Counted from the stretch's first letter, positions 42,634 to 52,357 are shown. The stretch: DNA of 64,000 bases from Gammaproteobacteria bacterium (GCA_024742415.1 JANSYN010000001.1:1-64000); one strand, 5' to 3'. Notes: a model not told the origin generated them from the letters alone. Numbers and translations: made by a program.

Positions 42634-44171
42634 GCTGGTGCGTCCTGTGGGGCCAGCGTCTGCAGTTGTTGGTCTGCCCAGGCCAGGATGGCGGCTTTCT
42701 CGCTATCTTTTTTGCGCCCCCAGTTGGCCATGGTCAGGTTCATGCGCGGGTTGTTGGCGAAGGCCGGTGCGTGATGATCAATGAAACGCCAGTACAGGCT
42801 GTTATAGGGGCAGGCACCATCGCCGGTGATTTTGTCCGGGTTATAGCGGCATTGTTTGCAGTGATCGCCCTGGCGCTTGATGTACTTGCCGCTGGCGGCG
42901 TAGGGCTTGCTGCCCATGATGCCACCGTCGGCGTGCAGTGCCATACCCAGCGTGTTGGGCAGCTCCACCCACTCGAAGGCGTCGATGTACACGGCCAGAT
43001 ACCAATCGCATACGGCTTTGACGTCCAGCCCTGCCAACAGTGCAAAGTTGCCGATCACCATCAGGCGTTGTATGTGATGTGCATAGCCCAGGTCCAGTGT
43101 CTGGCGCAGCGCGGCAGACAAACACTGCATATCGACGTCGGCGGTCCAGAACCACGCGGGTAGTGGCCGCGTGGCAGCCAGTGCATTGCGCTGCGCGTAT
43201 TCCGGCATCAGCCACCAGTACACTCCGCGGACGTATTCGCGCCATCCCAGAATCTGCCGGATAAAGCCCTCCGCGGCTGCCAGGGAGCAATCTCCTGCGC
43301 GATACGCCTGCTCCACGCGATGACAAACGGCTAATGGGTCCAGCAACCCGATATTGATATAGGCGGAAATCAACGAGTGAAAGAGAAATGTCGATTCCTC
43401 GGCGATCGCGTCCTGGTAGGTGCCAAAATCTTCCAGCGCATGGGCGATGAACCAGTCGAACTGCTGCTCTGCCGCCGCATGTGTCGTGGCGTAATGAAAC
43501 TGCGTCAGGTCACCGGGATTGTCGACAAATACCTGGTTCACAAGCGCTGCAACGGCGACATCGATGTCATCGGCGCATACCTCGAGGCGCTCGGGTATCG
43601 TGACCTGGGAGCGCCAGCCGCTGCGGTTGTCGGCGTCGTAATTCCACTTGCCACCCTCTGGTTTACCTTGCGCATCCAGCAAAATACCGTACTGCTTGCG
43701 CATCTCGTGATAGAAGTACTCCATGCGCGGTTGCTTGCGGCCAGCGGCCCAGGTCGCGAAGGCTTCAGTGCTGCACAAAAAGCGGTTGTCTGGCACAAGC
43801 GTCAACGGGCGGGCGGGCTGCCAGTGCAGCAAGGCCTCGCGCACTCGGTACTCGCCGGGTTCGCAGCAGCGAATGTCATCGACGGCACAAGTCTCCAGGA
43901 CGCGGTCCGCAGCGCAGGTGAGAGAGGCGGGGCCGTCGCTGGCGTATTCGAAGTAGCGCACGTCAAAGCCGCGCGCCAGCAGGGCATCGCGAAAATGGCG
44001 CATTGCACTGAAGATCAGGGCGATCTTGTGTTTGGAATGCTGCACATAGCTGGCCTCGTCGCGCACCTCGGCCATGACGATGATGTCGCGGCCGGGCTCA
44101 GCCCCGTGCAGGGCGCCAGCGTCGAAGGTGAGCTGGTCACCCAGTACCAGTATGAGTGTGCGCTTGGTCAT
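42630..44171 (-). CDS. Photolyase-related protein with FeS cluster (DPRP/FeS-BCP, PhrB-like)
   Basis: 513 residues from the ATG at 44171 (MTKRTLILVLGDQL); an upstream extension is unlikely. The N-terminal Rossmann part precedes a helical FAD domain with FIRQILGWREYVRGVYWW and a C-terminal cluster site in which AVCDWYL, CKQC and GDGACPYNSLYW supply four cysteines. The class repairs (6-4) photoproducts or senses blue light, with FAD, a lumazine-type antenna and a [4Fe-4S] cluster. The choice between repair and signalling cannot be made from sequence alone. Confidence 0.9.
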   Translation of the reverse strand: MTKRTLILVLGDQLTFDAGALHGAEPGRDIIVMAEVRDEASYVQHSKHKIALIFSAMRHFRDALLARGFDVRYFEYASDGPASLTCAADRVLETCAVDDIRCCEPGEYRVREALLHWQPARPLTLVPDNRFLCSTEAFATWAAGRKQPRMEYFYHEMRKQYGILLDAQGKPEGGKWNYDADNRSGWRSQVTIPERLEVCADDIDVAVAALVNQVFVDNPGDLTQFHYATTHAAAEQQFDWFIAHALEDFGTYQDAIAEESTFLFHSLISAYINIGLLDPLAVCHRVEQAYRAGDCSLAAAEGFIRQILGWREYVRGVYWWLMPEYAQRNALAATRPLPAWFWTADVDMQCLSAALRQTLDLGYAHHIQRLMVIGNFALLAGLDVKAVCDWYLAVYIDAFEWVELPNTLGMALHADGGIMGSKPYAASGKYIKRQGDHCKQCRYNPDKITGDGACPYNSLYWRFIDHHAPAFANNPRMNLTMANWGRKKDSEKAAILAWADQQLQTLAPQDAPA

Positions 44172-44246
44172 CGCAGGCGAGTGGTCCTTGTGCTGTCTCG
44201 CAGGCTGCACAGGTCTTGTGCGCTGAACGGTGCCCGGCGGATCGCG

Positions 44247-44678
44247 TTACAGCGTCTCAACGAACGCGGCGATATTGTCGATATCGGCGTCGCTGAGCTG
44301 CGCTGCCTGGCTCCACATCAGGGCGCTTTGCGCACCGACCGTTTCACCGGCTTTGTAGCGCAAGAGTTTGTCGGTGATTTCGACAATCGATTGACCGGCG
44401 AGTTTCGGACCCACACCGCCCTCGCCGCCAGCGCCATGGCAGGCAATGCATCCGGCGTAGGCTTTCTCACCGAGCTGGGCGGGTGTGGAATTGGCTTTTT
44501 CTTCTGCCTGGGCAACCGCAATGGCCACAACGCCGCCGGTCTCTGCCTGCCATTGTTCATAGCACTCGCCGACGCAGCCGTGTACCCCGCGACCTTCAAA
44601 GGCGTTGTTCTGCATCGCCCAGAGGGGCAGTCCAAATGCGAATAGAGTGAAAAGCGCGATGTGAAGATTGTTGGACAC
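44247..44678 (-). CDS. Periplasmic c-type cytochrome (c5-like)
   Basis: 143 residues with an N-terminal hydrophobic export signal, one heme site GCIACHG (about 77-83), and a distal Met in SALMWSQAAQLSDADIDNI, the pattern of cytochrome c5/c4-type monoheme proteins. Before the heme domain, a CVGECYEQW segment with two extra cysteines is unusual and could form a disulfide. It lies 75 bases downstream of the DPRP gene's start side on the same strand, so a link is possible but unclear. Confidence 0.87.
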   Translation of the reverse strand: MSNNLHIALFTLFAFGLPLWAMQNNAFEGRGVHGCVGECYEQWQAETGGVVAIAVAQAEEKANSTPAQLGEKAYAGCIACHGAGGEGGVGPKLAGQSIVEITDKLLRYKAGETVGAQSALMWSQAAQLSDADIDNIAAFVETL

Positions 44679-44973
44679 GGTAGAGCCCCCTGCGTGTGTG
44701 TGGGATGGTCTGTAATTCGCAGGTAAGTACGCTGTGGTGGCGCTACCGGTTCAGGCAATCTGGTCGATACCTGTGCATGAGGTCGTCGCTATCTGGACAA
44801 CCGCGCGATTGTAGCCGGGCCGATTTTTCAGTACCTTAGGCCGGGCCGAACAATAACAATCGTGCGCCGCCCTAACGGCGCTGGATGCAGCAGGATGCGC
44901 TATGCGCCTGCGCAGAGCCGGTCGTAACGCCGTGCCAGGGCCGTTGCCGCCGGCTGTAGCCTAAGGATCCCGA

Positions 44974-46293
44974 ATGTCTCAATCCAGTGTACCCCCTGGC
45001 GCGGGCGCCGAACGCGCGAGCGCGTTGTCCAGCAAGGCGCCGGGCATTGCCCTGTGCATGTTGACCATCGTCTACGCCTTCAATTTTATTGATCGGCAGA
45101 TACTGGTGATCCTGCAGGAAATGATCAAGCAGGATATGGGGTTGAGTGATGCGCAACTGGGTCTGCTCAGCGGCTTTTCGTTTGCGTTGGTTTATGTCAC
45201 TGCCGGTATACCGATTGCCTATCTTGCCGATCGCTGGAATCGCAAGAACATCATTGCGATTTCGCTGGGCGTCTGGAGCGCCATGACGGCCGTGTCAGGT
45301 TTGGCGCAAACTTATACGCATCTGCTGCTGGCGCGTATCGGTGTCGGGCTGGGCGAGGCTGGTGGCAGCCCTCCGGCGCATTCTCTGATCAGCGACTATT
45401 ACCCTCCGGAGCGGCGCGCTACGGTGATGTCGATCTACTCCAGTGGGCTCTACCTGGGCATTCTGCTGGGCTATGTGATCGGTGGCATGGTTGCCGATGC
45501 TGTGGGCTGGCGCATCACCTTTTTGTTGCTGGGTGTGCCGGGTGTGCTGTTCGCACTGGTATTTGCGGTTGTCGTAAAAGAGCCGGTGCGCGGTCGGTGG
45601 GAGACCGCGCAGGTCAACGCCTACCAGCCCACACTTGGCGATACGGTGCGCGTGCTGGCCTCGTACCGCTCGTTTATCTTTCTGGCGTTGGGCACGGCGC
45701 TGCTGAACTTTGGTGGCTATGGCACGGGTAACTTCTCGGCCTCGCTGTATTTGCGCGTGCACGGTTTGAGCCTGACCGAGGTGGGCCTGCTACTGGCGCT
45801 GGCCGGCGGCCTTTCGGGCATGATCGGTACGTTTCTGGGTGGCTACATCGGTGACCGGTTAGCGGTGCGCGACATACGCTGGTACTTGTGGGTGCCCATG
45901 TGGGGTGCGCTGCTGAGCACGCCGCCGGCGCTGCTGTACTATCTTACAGACAACACCACGTTGGCCATTGTTGGCCAGTTCGTGACAACGGTGCTGTACT
46001 CAACCTTCCTGGGCCCGTGTCTGGCACTGTCGCATACCCTGGTGCACCCGGCGATGCGCGCGTTTACCTCTGCGGTGTTGTTTTTTACGCTCAACCTGAT
46101 TGGCCTGGGGCTTGGCCCACTGGCAACAGGCTTGATCAGTGATGCGCTCGCCGCACAATACGGCATAAACAGCCTGCGCTACGCGATGGTGATTGTCAGT
46201 CTGATCGGGTCGTGTTCAGCACTTTTGTTTTACCTTGCCAGCCGCTACGTGAAAGATGATCTGGCCAGCGGCGCGCGCGACAACATGCGTTGA
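44974..46293 (+). CDS. Spinster-like MFS transporter
   Basis: 439 residues with about 12 transmembrane helices. The first half has FNFIDRQILVILQEMIKQDMGLSDAQLGLL and the loop 2-3 motif YLADRWNRKNIIAISLG (MFS motif A form), then ARIGVGLGEAGGSPPAHSLISDYYPPERRATVMSI, typical of spinster-like proteins. Substrates of bacterial members are unknown, possibly lipids or organic acids. Convergent with the SDR gene, with a 5-base gap. Confidence 0.9.
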   Translation: MSQSSVPPGAGAERASALSSKAPGIALCMLTIVYAFNFIDRQILVILQEMIKQDMGLSDAQLGLLSGFSFALVYVTAGIPIAYLADRWNRKNIIAISLGVWSAMTAVSGLAQTYTHLLLARIGVGLGEAGGSPPAHSLISDYYPPERRATVMSIYSSGLYLGILLGYVIGGMVADAVGWRITFLLLGVPGVLFALVFAVVVKEPVRGRWETAQVNAYQPTLGDTVRVLASYRSFIFLALGTALLNFGGYGTGNFSASLYLRVHGLSLTEVGLLLALAGGLSGMIGTFLGGYIGDRLAVRDIRWYLWVPMWGALLSTPPALLYYLTDNTTLAIVGQFVTTVLYSTFLGPCLALSHTLVHPAMRAFTSAVLFFTLNLIGLGLGPLATGLISDALAAQYGINSLRYAMVIVSLIGSCSALLFYLASRYVKDDLASGARDNMR

Positions 46294-46298
46294 CGCGC

Positions 46299-47078
46299 CT
46301 AGCGAACAACCGACGTGCCGCCGTCCACCACGATGATCTGGCCGGTGATAAATCCGCCCGCCCGCGTTGCCAGCATCAGTGCCACACCGGCGATGTCATC
46401 TTCCTCACCCCAACGGTGCAGGGGAATGTAGGCCAGTTCCTTCGCATACTGGGCTTCATCCTGGCTGGCATATTCGGTCATGGCGGTATGAAAGCGGCCC
46501 GGCGCGATCGCGTTGACCCGAATATGCTGCTCGGCCAGCACGCACGACAGGTTGCGCGTGACCTGGTGTATTGCGGATTTGCTTGGCGCGTAGCTGAAGG
46601 TGTCCGTCTCGCCACAAATACCGGCAATGGAGCCGATGTTAATCACACTGCCTGTATCGAGCGCTGACTTGCCTTGCGCCAGTAGCGGCGTGAGTTCCCT
46701 GGTGAGAAAAAACGGCGCTTTCACGTTCAGGTCCATGACTTTGTCCCACCCCTTTTCCGAGAAGCTCGCAAACGGCTCCAGCCAGCCGCAGCCGGCGTTG
46801 TTGACCAGTACGTCCAGGCGACTTTCACGTGCCGTGAGTGTCGCGGCGAGACTGTTGATTTCGTCCATGGTGCTGATATCGCCCGGCAATGCAATGCAAT
46901 CACCGAAACGGGCAAGTTCCCTGGCGGCCTCGGTACAGGCTTCGGCCTTGCGTGCGGTGATGTAGACGCGCTGTGCGCCCGCCTGTAAAAACGCTTTGGC
47001 CATGTAAAACCCGAGGCCGCGCGAGCCCCCGGTTATCAGGCAGACTTTACCTGAAAGGGAAAATAAGCCGTCTAGCAT
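46299..47078 (-). CDS. SDR-family oxidoreductase (RhlG/gluconate-dehydrogenase-like)
   Basis: 259 residues: TGGSRGLGFYMAKAF (cofactor), VNNAGCGW, Ser in NIGSIAG, YAPSKSAIHQV (Tyr-x-x-x-Lys) and TGQIIVVDGG. ITARKAEAC after strand 2 favours NADP(H). RhlG-like and gluconate 5-dehydrogenase-like members look like this; the substrate is not known. Confidence 0.92.
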   Translation of the reverse strand: MLDGLFSLSGKVCLITGGSRGLGFYMAKAFLQAGAQRVYITARKAEACTEAARELARFGDCIALPGDISTMDEINSLAATLTARESRLDVLVNNAGCGWLEPFASFSEKGWDKVMDLNVKAPFFLTRELTPLLAQGKSALDTGSVINIGSIAGICGETDTFSYAPSKSAIHQVTRNLSCVLAEQHIRVNAIAPGRFHTAMTEYASQDEAQYAKELAYIPLHRWGEEDDIAGVALMLATRAGGFITGQIIVVDGGTSVVR

Positions 47079-47248
47079 AGGTCATCTCCGTTATCGATTA
47101 TTTGAGCGGGCTAATCCAGGCAGGGCCGGAAGTTCCCGTTGTTGCGCCATACGCTGTCGGCGTGTGCACTGCGCAGCCTGAGCGCAACCCGCCCGCCCTG
47201 CGATACAGCCCGGGCTGTTGGGATGATGCAGTCTCGTGCAGCGCTACG

Positions 47249-48511
47249 CTAGCTGTTTTCAGAGAACACTGGCCAATGCGCGCTGATCGCCCCCGCCTCA
47301 TAGACGGCGATAGCACCAAACTGCAGGAACACGAATTCGCTCTGTGTGGGCCGCAGGAAAACCCAGTCATCAGGTTGCAGTGTGATGCTGGCCGAGCCGT
47401 TGAGCATCTCCTGATTAGTGGAGCGGCCATACAGGCCATTGGTGCTGAGCCCCCTGGGCGATTCAGGCAGCGCCTTCCAGTAACCGCCGTAGGTGAAGAT
47501 GGCGCGTTCGCGGTTGGGATTCCACAGGCGCTGCAGCGGCCCCAGGTCGATACCGGGAATTCGCGTGCTGTCGGCCGTCTTCAGCACCGGCGTTGCGATA
47601 TACGAGGCAGCGACGTGGTCGTCCAGGCTGGGCAGGTCAAAATCGGTGGGTTTGACCAGGCATGACCCGGCGGCCAGTTCGTTGAACGGAAACGCCCCCT
47701 CATCATACAACTGGTAGGTTGGGCTGCCACCGGCATTGAGCACCGCGTCCCTGGGCCAGGCATCCCCCAGGTGCTGTCGCGCTATCTGCAGATAGTGACT
47801 GTAGCGCGCCATTGCTGCATCGCGATACTGCAGTGCATCGCCCGGGACCTTCACAACATGCGGTTCGTATCCCATGAAGCCGCAGAACGACAACTGCGGG
47901 CTGTGCTGGATCTGGTCGAGCATGGCGATCAGGTCTTCATCGCGCGTAACGCCGCCGCGATGCAGGCCAACGTCCAGCTCAATACATGCAAGCATGGGGG
48001 TATTCAACTGTTGCGCAAGTTCAGCGTACTGCGCCACGCGCTCGGGTGTATCGAGCAGCCAGCGCAGCTGCAGTGCCGGCTGGAAGGTCCCTGTACTGAA
48101 CTGGCGGTAAAAATTATGCGCGGCGGCCACGGGCATGGGCTTGCCCAGCAGTATATCGGCGCCCGGAAAGCGCTGGGCCACGATGTTGATAAACGGCTGG
48201 TGGAACAGCATCAGTCGCTGGCTGCCGGACTGTTTCATTACCTCCTGCAGCAGGTCAGGGCTGGGCAGTGACTTGGCCACAATGCGGTAGTGGAACCGTT
48301 GGTCGATATGCGATTGCAGGGTCGCTACGTTGTCGTGCAGGCGCTGCCTGTCGATGACAAGGGTAGGGCCTGAATGCCCGGCCGTGTCCAGCGCGGTGCC
48401 CAGCTGCTCAAAATACGGTGCGTGATTCTCGCCCGCATCGCGCGGGCGTGCCAGCAGCGTCAGCCCAACGGCACCGGCGGCGCCCCCCAACAGCAATGAG
48501 CGGCGTCTCAT
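47249..48511 (-). CDS. Tat-exported PLP enzyme of the DSD1/D-threonine aldolase-like group
   Basis: 420 residues. A twin-arginine-type leader (MRRRSLLLGGAAGAVGL) is followed by an alanine-racemase-like PLP barrel with the Schiff-base Lys in YRIVAKSLPS (about Lys80) and a C-terminal DSD1-type domain. The group includes D-serine dehydratases and D-threonine aldolases, but the lysine context is not canonical, so the reaction is open. Its ATG overlaps the stop of the aldonolactone oxidase gene by 4 bases; such pairs are usual in gammaproteobacteria. Confidence 0.82.
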   Translation of the reverse strand: MRRRSLLLGGAAGAVGLTLLARPRDAGENHAPYFEQLGTALDTAGHSGPTLVIDRQRLHDNVATLQSHIDQRFHYRIVAKSLPSPDLLQEVMKQSGSQRLMLFHQPFINIVAQRFPGADILLGKPMPVAAAHNFYRQFSTGTFQPALQLRWLLDTPERVAQYAELAQQLNTPMLACIELDVGLHRGGVTRDEDLIAMLDQIQHSPQLSFCGFMGYEPHVVKVPGDALQYRDAAMARYSHYLQIARQHLGDAWPRDAVLNAGGSPTYQLYDEGAFPFNELAAGSCLVKPTDFDLPSLDDHVAASYIATPVLKTADSTRIPGIDLGPLQRLWNPNRERAIFTYGGYWKALPESPRGLSTNGLYGRSTNQEMLNGSASITLQPDDWVFLRPTQSEFVFLQFGAIAVYEAGAISAHWPVFSENS

Positions 48512-49917
48512 GTGGCAGTCTGGCCGAACAGCTGTTGCAGGTAGGGATTAAGGAAGCGGCCCTGCGGGTCATACTGCCTGCGCACGGCGATGAAGTCGTC
48601 CCAGTGCGGATACAGTGCGCGAAAATCCTGCCGCGTCAGTGTGTTCAACTTCCCCCAGTGTGGGCGACCGTTGTACTTGCGGAAGATGGGCTCTATTGTG
48701 CTGAAGAACGGTTTGAAATCCTCTTCAAAATACCGGTGTACGGCGATCGAGCAGGTGTCGCGTTGGTAAAAAGGACTGAGCCAGATATCGTCACCCTTGA
48801 TGTAACGAAACTCGATCGGGAAGAATACCTCGCGATGCTGTGACTCCAGTGCCTTGCGAATCTCCTGCAGGGCGGCCAGACCGTGTTCGCGCGGCAGGTG
48901 ATACTCCATTTCGTTAAAGCGCACGTTGCGCTCGCTGGCATAGTTATTCCAGGACTGTTCGATTTTTACTTCGCTGTCCAGGGTGCGCATGTAGCTTCCC
49001 AGTACCAGCTCACGCAGTTTGGGTACGCGCTGCATGAGATCGCGGGCAAGTTTCAAGTCTTCCACGCCTTCATTGGGGTCGAGTTTTTCAGTGGAACCGA
49101 CCGGCTCATCAGTGAGGTCATGGGCGTCTGTAAAACCCATGCCGGAGAAGGGTATGTAGTAAAACTCGAAGTTGCGGTGTTTGTCTGCCAGTGCGTCGGC
49201 CGATTCGATGATTTCGTCAAAACTGCGCCAGTGTGTTTCCCGTCGCATGCGATGCGTCGCGGTGTTTTGCAGTGTCACTTGGGTGATGAACCCCAGGCTA
49301 CCCATTGACACCAGCGCCGCGTTGAACAGGTCTGCGTTGTTGTTGGCAGAGCATTCGTGCAGTTCACCGCGACCGTCCACCAGTTGCAGTGCGCGCACAA
49401 AGGTGGGCATGCATCCCAGGCTGGCACCGGTGCCGTGTGTGGCCGTGCCCAGGCATCCGGCCAGTGACTGTTCATCGATATCCGGCATATTGATGAGCGC
49501 CTGTCCGGCCTCGTGCAACGGCTGCCCGAGCTCACCCAGGCGACTGCCTGCCCAGACGGTGGCCTGCAGCGAATCCGCATCGTGACTGATAACGCCACTC
49601 ATGCGTGCCAGGGATATAATAGTGTCGTTGGTGGGTACTAACGCAGTAAATGAATGGCCGGCACCAACCGGGCGAATGACACCTTCGCTGGCGCTGATGA
49701 GTTCCTGCAGTTGTGCGACGGTAGCGGGCGCTTCACGCGCGGCTGGCAAACAGCTTTGTGAACCCGACCAGTTCCGCCAGGGCAGGCGACGCGCTGTGCT
49801 TGCTGTGTTGCTCCGGGGCGGCGGCGCCAGGGCCGCACGCGATGCGGTGCTCACCAGCGCGCCAGACCCAACGGCTGCGGTAACCATGGCCTGCAACAAA
49901 TTGCGGCGTCTGAGCAT
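48508..49917 (-). CDS. Tat-exported FAD aldonolactone oxidase/dehydrogenase (ALO family)
   Basis: 469 residues with a twin-arginine leader (MLRRRNLLQAMVTAAVGSG), a VAO/PCMH FAD domain containing PVGAGHSFTAL, in which His88 should bind FAD covalently, LAGCLGTATHGTGASLGC, and a C-terminal ALO domain (HWGKLNTLTRQDFRALYP). The family oxidises sugar-1,4-lactones such as D-arabinono- or L-gulonolactone. It is preceded, with only 3 bases between, by a cytochrome c lipoprotein gene, suggesting electron transfer to cytochrome c in place of, or besides, oxygen. Central gene of a three-gene operon. Confidence 0.87.
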   Translation of the reverse strand: MLRRRNLLQAMVTAAVGSGALVSTASRAALAPPPRSNTASTARRLPWRNWSGSQSCLPAAREAPATVAQLQELISASEGVIRPVGAGHSFTALVPTNDTIISLARMSGVISHDADSLQATVWAGSRLGELGQPLHEAGQALINMPDIDEQSLAGCLGTATHGTGASLGCMPTFVRALQLVDGRGELHECSANNNADLFNAALVSMGSLGFITQVTLQNTATHRMRRETHWRSFDEIIESADALADKHRNFEFYYIPFSGMGFTDAHDLTDEPVGSTEKLDPNEGVEDLKLARDLMQRVPKLRELVLGSYMRTLDSEVKIEQSWNNYASERNVRFNEMEYHLPREHGLAALQEIRKALESQHREVFFPIEFRYIKGDDIWLSPFYQRDTCSIAVHRYFEEDFKPFFSTIEPIFRKYNGRPHWGKLNTLTRQDFRALYPHWDDFIAVRRQYDPQGRFLNPYLQQLFGQTAT

Positions 49918-49920
49918 GAG

Positions 49921-50298
49921 CTACTTCCCCGTGGCCATGAACTGAATCAGCGCCTCGAATTGCTGGGCGTCGCAGTCCATACACATGCCAAAAGGCGGCA
50001 TACCCCCGAAACCATTGACCACGTTGTTGACCAGCGTATCCATGCCTTTTTCCATGCGCGGCGCCCACGCGGCGGTGTCGCCGGTCAATGGCGAACGTGT
50101 GGCGGCAATCGTGTGGCAACTGGCACAACTGCGACGGTAAATGGCCGCCAATTGCTCATCAGCGGGCAGCAGGGTACGGCTGATCGCTTCAAAATTGGGG
50201 CTTCCTGGTTCCGTAGAAACCGAGGGGTCACCGCAGGCGGCCAGCGACAGAAGCGCGGCGGCCAGCACGAGCTTTGGAGAATTGAAGGTAAATTGCAT
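49921..50298 (-). CDS. Cytochrome c lipoprotein (c5-like), partner of the ALO enzyme
   Basis: 125 residues: signal peptide with lipobox LAAC (Cys22), one heme site RSCASCHTIAA (about 56-66), and a distal region with GMPPFGMCMDCD, where a Met can be the sixth ligand and two extra cysteines may form a disulfide, as in cytochrome c5. It is first in the operon cytochrome-ALO-PLP enzyme. Anchored to a membrane on its periplasmic side, it is well placed to take electrons from the exported oxidase. Confidence 0.87.
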   Translation of the reverse strand: MQFTFNSPKLVLAAALLSLAACGDPSVSTEPGSPNFEAISRTLLPADEQLAAIYRRSCASCHTIAATRSPLTGDTAAWAPRMEKGMDTLVNNVVNGFGGMPPFGMCMDCDAQQFEALIQFMATGK

Positions 50299-50467
50299 AC
50301 AAACCTCTTCCCTGAATGGAGTGCCGGGTGTTTTCAGCGGCCGAAATTGATTATGCAGAAATCGCTGCGTGAGTCACTGATAGCGCGCAGCGAACACCGC
50401 GCGACAAAAGTATAGTTATAATTAACTTATTGTCCAGTGGTGTGGATGCCCGCCGCAGCCGCCGCGG

Positions 50468-50902
50468 CTAGTCGCTGAAATCATCCGCGCTGGCTTTCAT
50501 CATCTCTTCCAGAAACCAGTTGGGAAACTGGCCGACAAACTTCTGCATGTCCCAGTAGTCGCTCCAGCGGGCGACCAGGCCATCCTTGATTTCATGCAGT
50601 GTGGCAAAGGTGTGAGCGGCAACCTCGCCACTTTTGAAGGTCCACGTCTCGGTGTGATCGAGAAAGACAAGGTTGCCCTCGGCGACGATGTGGTGCGTGA
50701 CCTGCTCCTGCTTCTCCAGGTGATTGAAAGCAATCTGCAAACGCTTGACGCAGTTTTCCGGGCCATGGGCCCCCGGATCATCGCTGGGCACATCTTCATA
50801 GAAGATCTCTGGGTGCATGCAACTTTTCATGGTTGCCCAGTCCATTTCGCCAAGGGCGCGCCACATTTTTTCTACGATAGCCTTGTTGGCATCTGTCGAC
50901 AT
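50468..50902 (-). CDS. SnoaL/NTF2-like protein
   Basis: 144 residues with the SnoaL-like opening ANKAIVEKMWRALGEMDWATMKSCMHPEIFYEDVP and a sheet including HTETWTFKSGEVAAHTFATLHEIKDGLVARWSDYWDM, as in limonene-epoxide-hydrolase-like or ester cyclase-like members. No substrate is known. A single gene with AACCGGAGAAAAATA upstream of its ATG. Confidence 0.82.
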   Translation of the reverse strand: MSTDANKAIVEKMWRALGEMDWATMKSCMHPEIFYEDVPSDDPGAHGPENCVKRLQIAFNHLEKQEQVTHHIVAEGNLVFLDHTETWTFKSGEVAAHTFATLHEIKDGLVARWSDYWDMQKFVGQFPNWFLEEMMKASADDFSD

Positions 50903-51136
50903 TATTTTTCTCCGGTTAAAGGGTTGGCAGGTAGCGGGTAGTGTTGGGCAGTATATTCAGCGCGCGCCGTTATGCACACCTTTGTTGCCCGGCATGTTCT
51001 TGCGCTGGGCCCAGCGGACAATCACCTCACAGACGCATGGAATGGTGCGCTGATTGCGGTACGGGCACTCGTGACTGGAACGCATGCTCCAGTTGTGTGA
51101 TAGTTGCGCAGCAATTTCCTCGAGCAAACAGTGGGC

Positions 51137-52357
51137 ATGAATCCAGGCGTAAAACAGGTTGTTACTGCCGTTGTATGGGCTGTGGTTGCGCTGTTTTTCA
51201 GTGCGGTGGTGATTTTTTGTGCCACGATAATTGCGAGCGATGTGCCTGCCGATGGCACCCAGCGCGTGGTGATTCCTGCGCAGCAGCTGGAGCCTATTGT
51301 CGGCGACGCCAGCATGGCCAGGGGTCGGCTCAAGTTCTCGCGCTTTGAAAGCCAGGGTGGGCAGCATCATGCTATCGCCGTGTGGCGCGGCAGTGTGCGT
51401 GCGGCAGACTATCCTGTGGTGGTCGTTGATTTTGCCACGTCCAACAATAACCTCGCGGTCAACCTGACCTGGAAGCGCGCTGACAGTCCCGGTGAGATAT
51501 TTTCCACCGAGTTCAGTCGCGGCAGTCTCGGTCCTCCTGCAATATTGATGTCCGAAGAGCGCGACTGGCGCGGGACGATCACAGAAATTGGCCTCTACGC
51601 CATCGGGCCTGTACCGGGGCCGCTCAACCTGGGTTCGTTTCGCCTGGAGCCCGGTGGCTGGAGCAGCACGCTGCGCGCATTGGTGTCAGAGTGGACAGCC
51701 TATCGCGGCTGGACGCAGCGCTCCATTAATTACCTGCGCTATTTTCCAGGGGAGGAGGGCATATCGCCCTTGCCCTACATTGGCTTATGGCCGGTATTGG
51801 CCCTGTTGCTGATGCTCGTTGCGGGCAGATGGCTGCGCGCTGTGCCGCCCGGTCCCGGTGCTTATGTATTGGTGCTGGTGATTCCCTGGTTGGTGATCGA
51901 TCTTTTTTGGCAGCATGAACTGCGATCGCAGCTGCAGGTGACGCGTGACAAGTTTGCCGGCAAGACGCTGGAAGAGAAGCATCAGGCAGATGACGACGCG
52001 TGGATATACAACGAAGTGCGGCGCCTGCGGCAGGACGTCCTGCCGCCGCCGCCCGCGCGTATTATCATTGTGAGTTCGCAGCGCGGACACAATTACGAAC
52101 GCCTCAAGGCGCAGTATTACCTGCTTCCGCACAACGTGTACAACTTCGGTAAAGGCCCGCGCCGCAGTGCACTGCGCCAGGGTGACTATCTGCTGGTGAT
52201 GCGCGGTACGTGGGATCCGACATTCTCGGTAGAGCGCCAGCGCCTGGAGTGGGCTCGCCGTGGAATCACGGTGATCGCGCGTGAAATCGACACCTCGCCG
52301 CTGGGCAAGTTATACCGGCTCATCGACCCCACGCTGGAGCCCTTGCACGATGAGTGA
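51137..52357 (+). CDS. Membrane protein of unknown function, coupled to GT-C-like gene
   Basis: 406 residues from the ATG at 51137; a TTG at 51104 is possible. It has an N-terminal helix (VVTAVVWAVVALFFSAVVIFC), a beta-rich exoplasmic domain (about 45-215), two helices (LWPVLALLLMLVAG and YVLVLVIPWLVIDLFW), and a soluble C-terminal part with HNYERLKAQYYLLPHNVY. I recognise no named family. The next gene begins 8 bases before this stop, so the two proteins are probably a functional pair, perhaps in surface glycan synthesis. Confidence 0.6.
   Translation: MNPGVKQVVTAVVWAVVALFFSAVVIFCATIIASDVPADGTQRVVIPAQQLEPIVGDASMARGRLKFSRFESQGGQHHAIAVWRGSVRAADYPVVVVDFATSNNNLAVNLTWKRADSPGEIFSTEFSRGSLGPPAILMSEERDWRGTITEIGLYAIGPVPGPLNLGSFRLEPGGWSSTLRALVSEWTAYRGWTQRSINYLRYFPGEEGISPLPYIGLWPVLALLLMLVAGRWLRAVPPGPGAYVLVLVIPWLVIDLFWQHELRSQLQVTRDKFAGKTLEEKHQADDDAWIYNEVRRLRQDVLPPPPARIIIVSSQRGHNYERLKAQYYLLPHNVYNFGKGPRRSALRQGDYLLVMRGTWDPTFSVERQRLEWARRGITVIAREIDTSPLGKLYRLIDPTLEPLHDE

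Noticed and set aside
43377-44645. Plus-strand 422-residue ORF
   Set aside because: Shadow of the DPRP photolyase and cytochrome c genes, which have full family motifs on the other strand.
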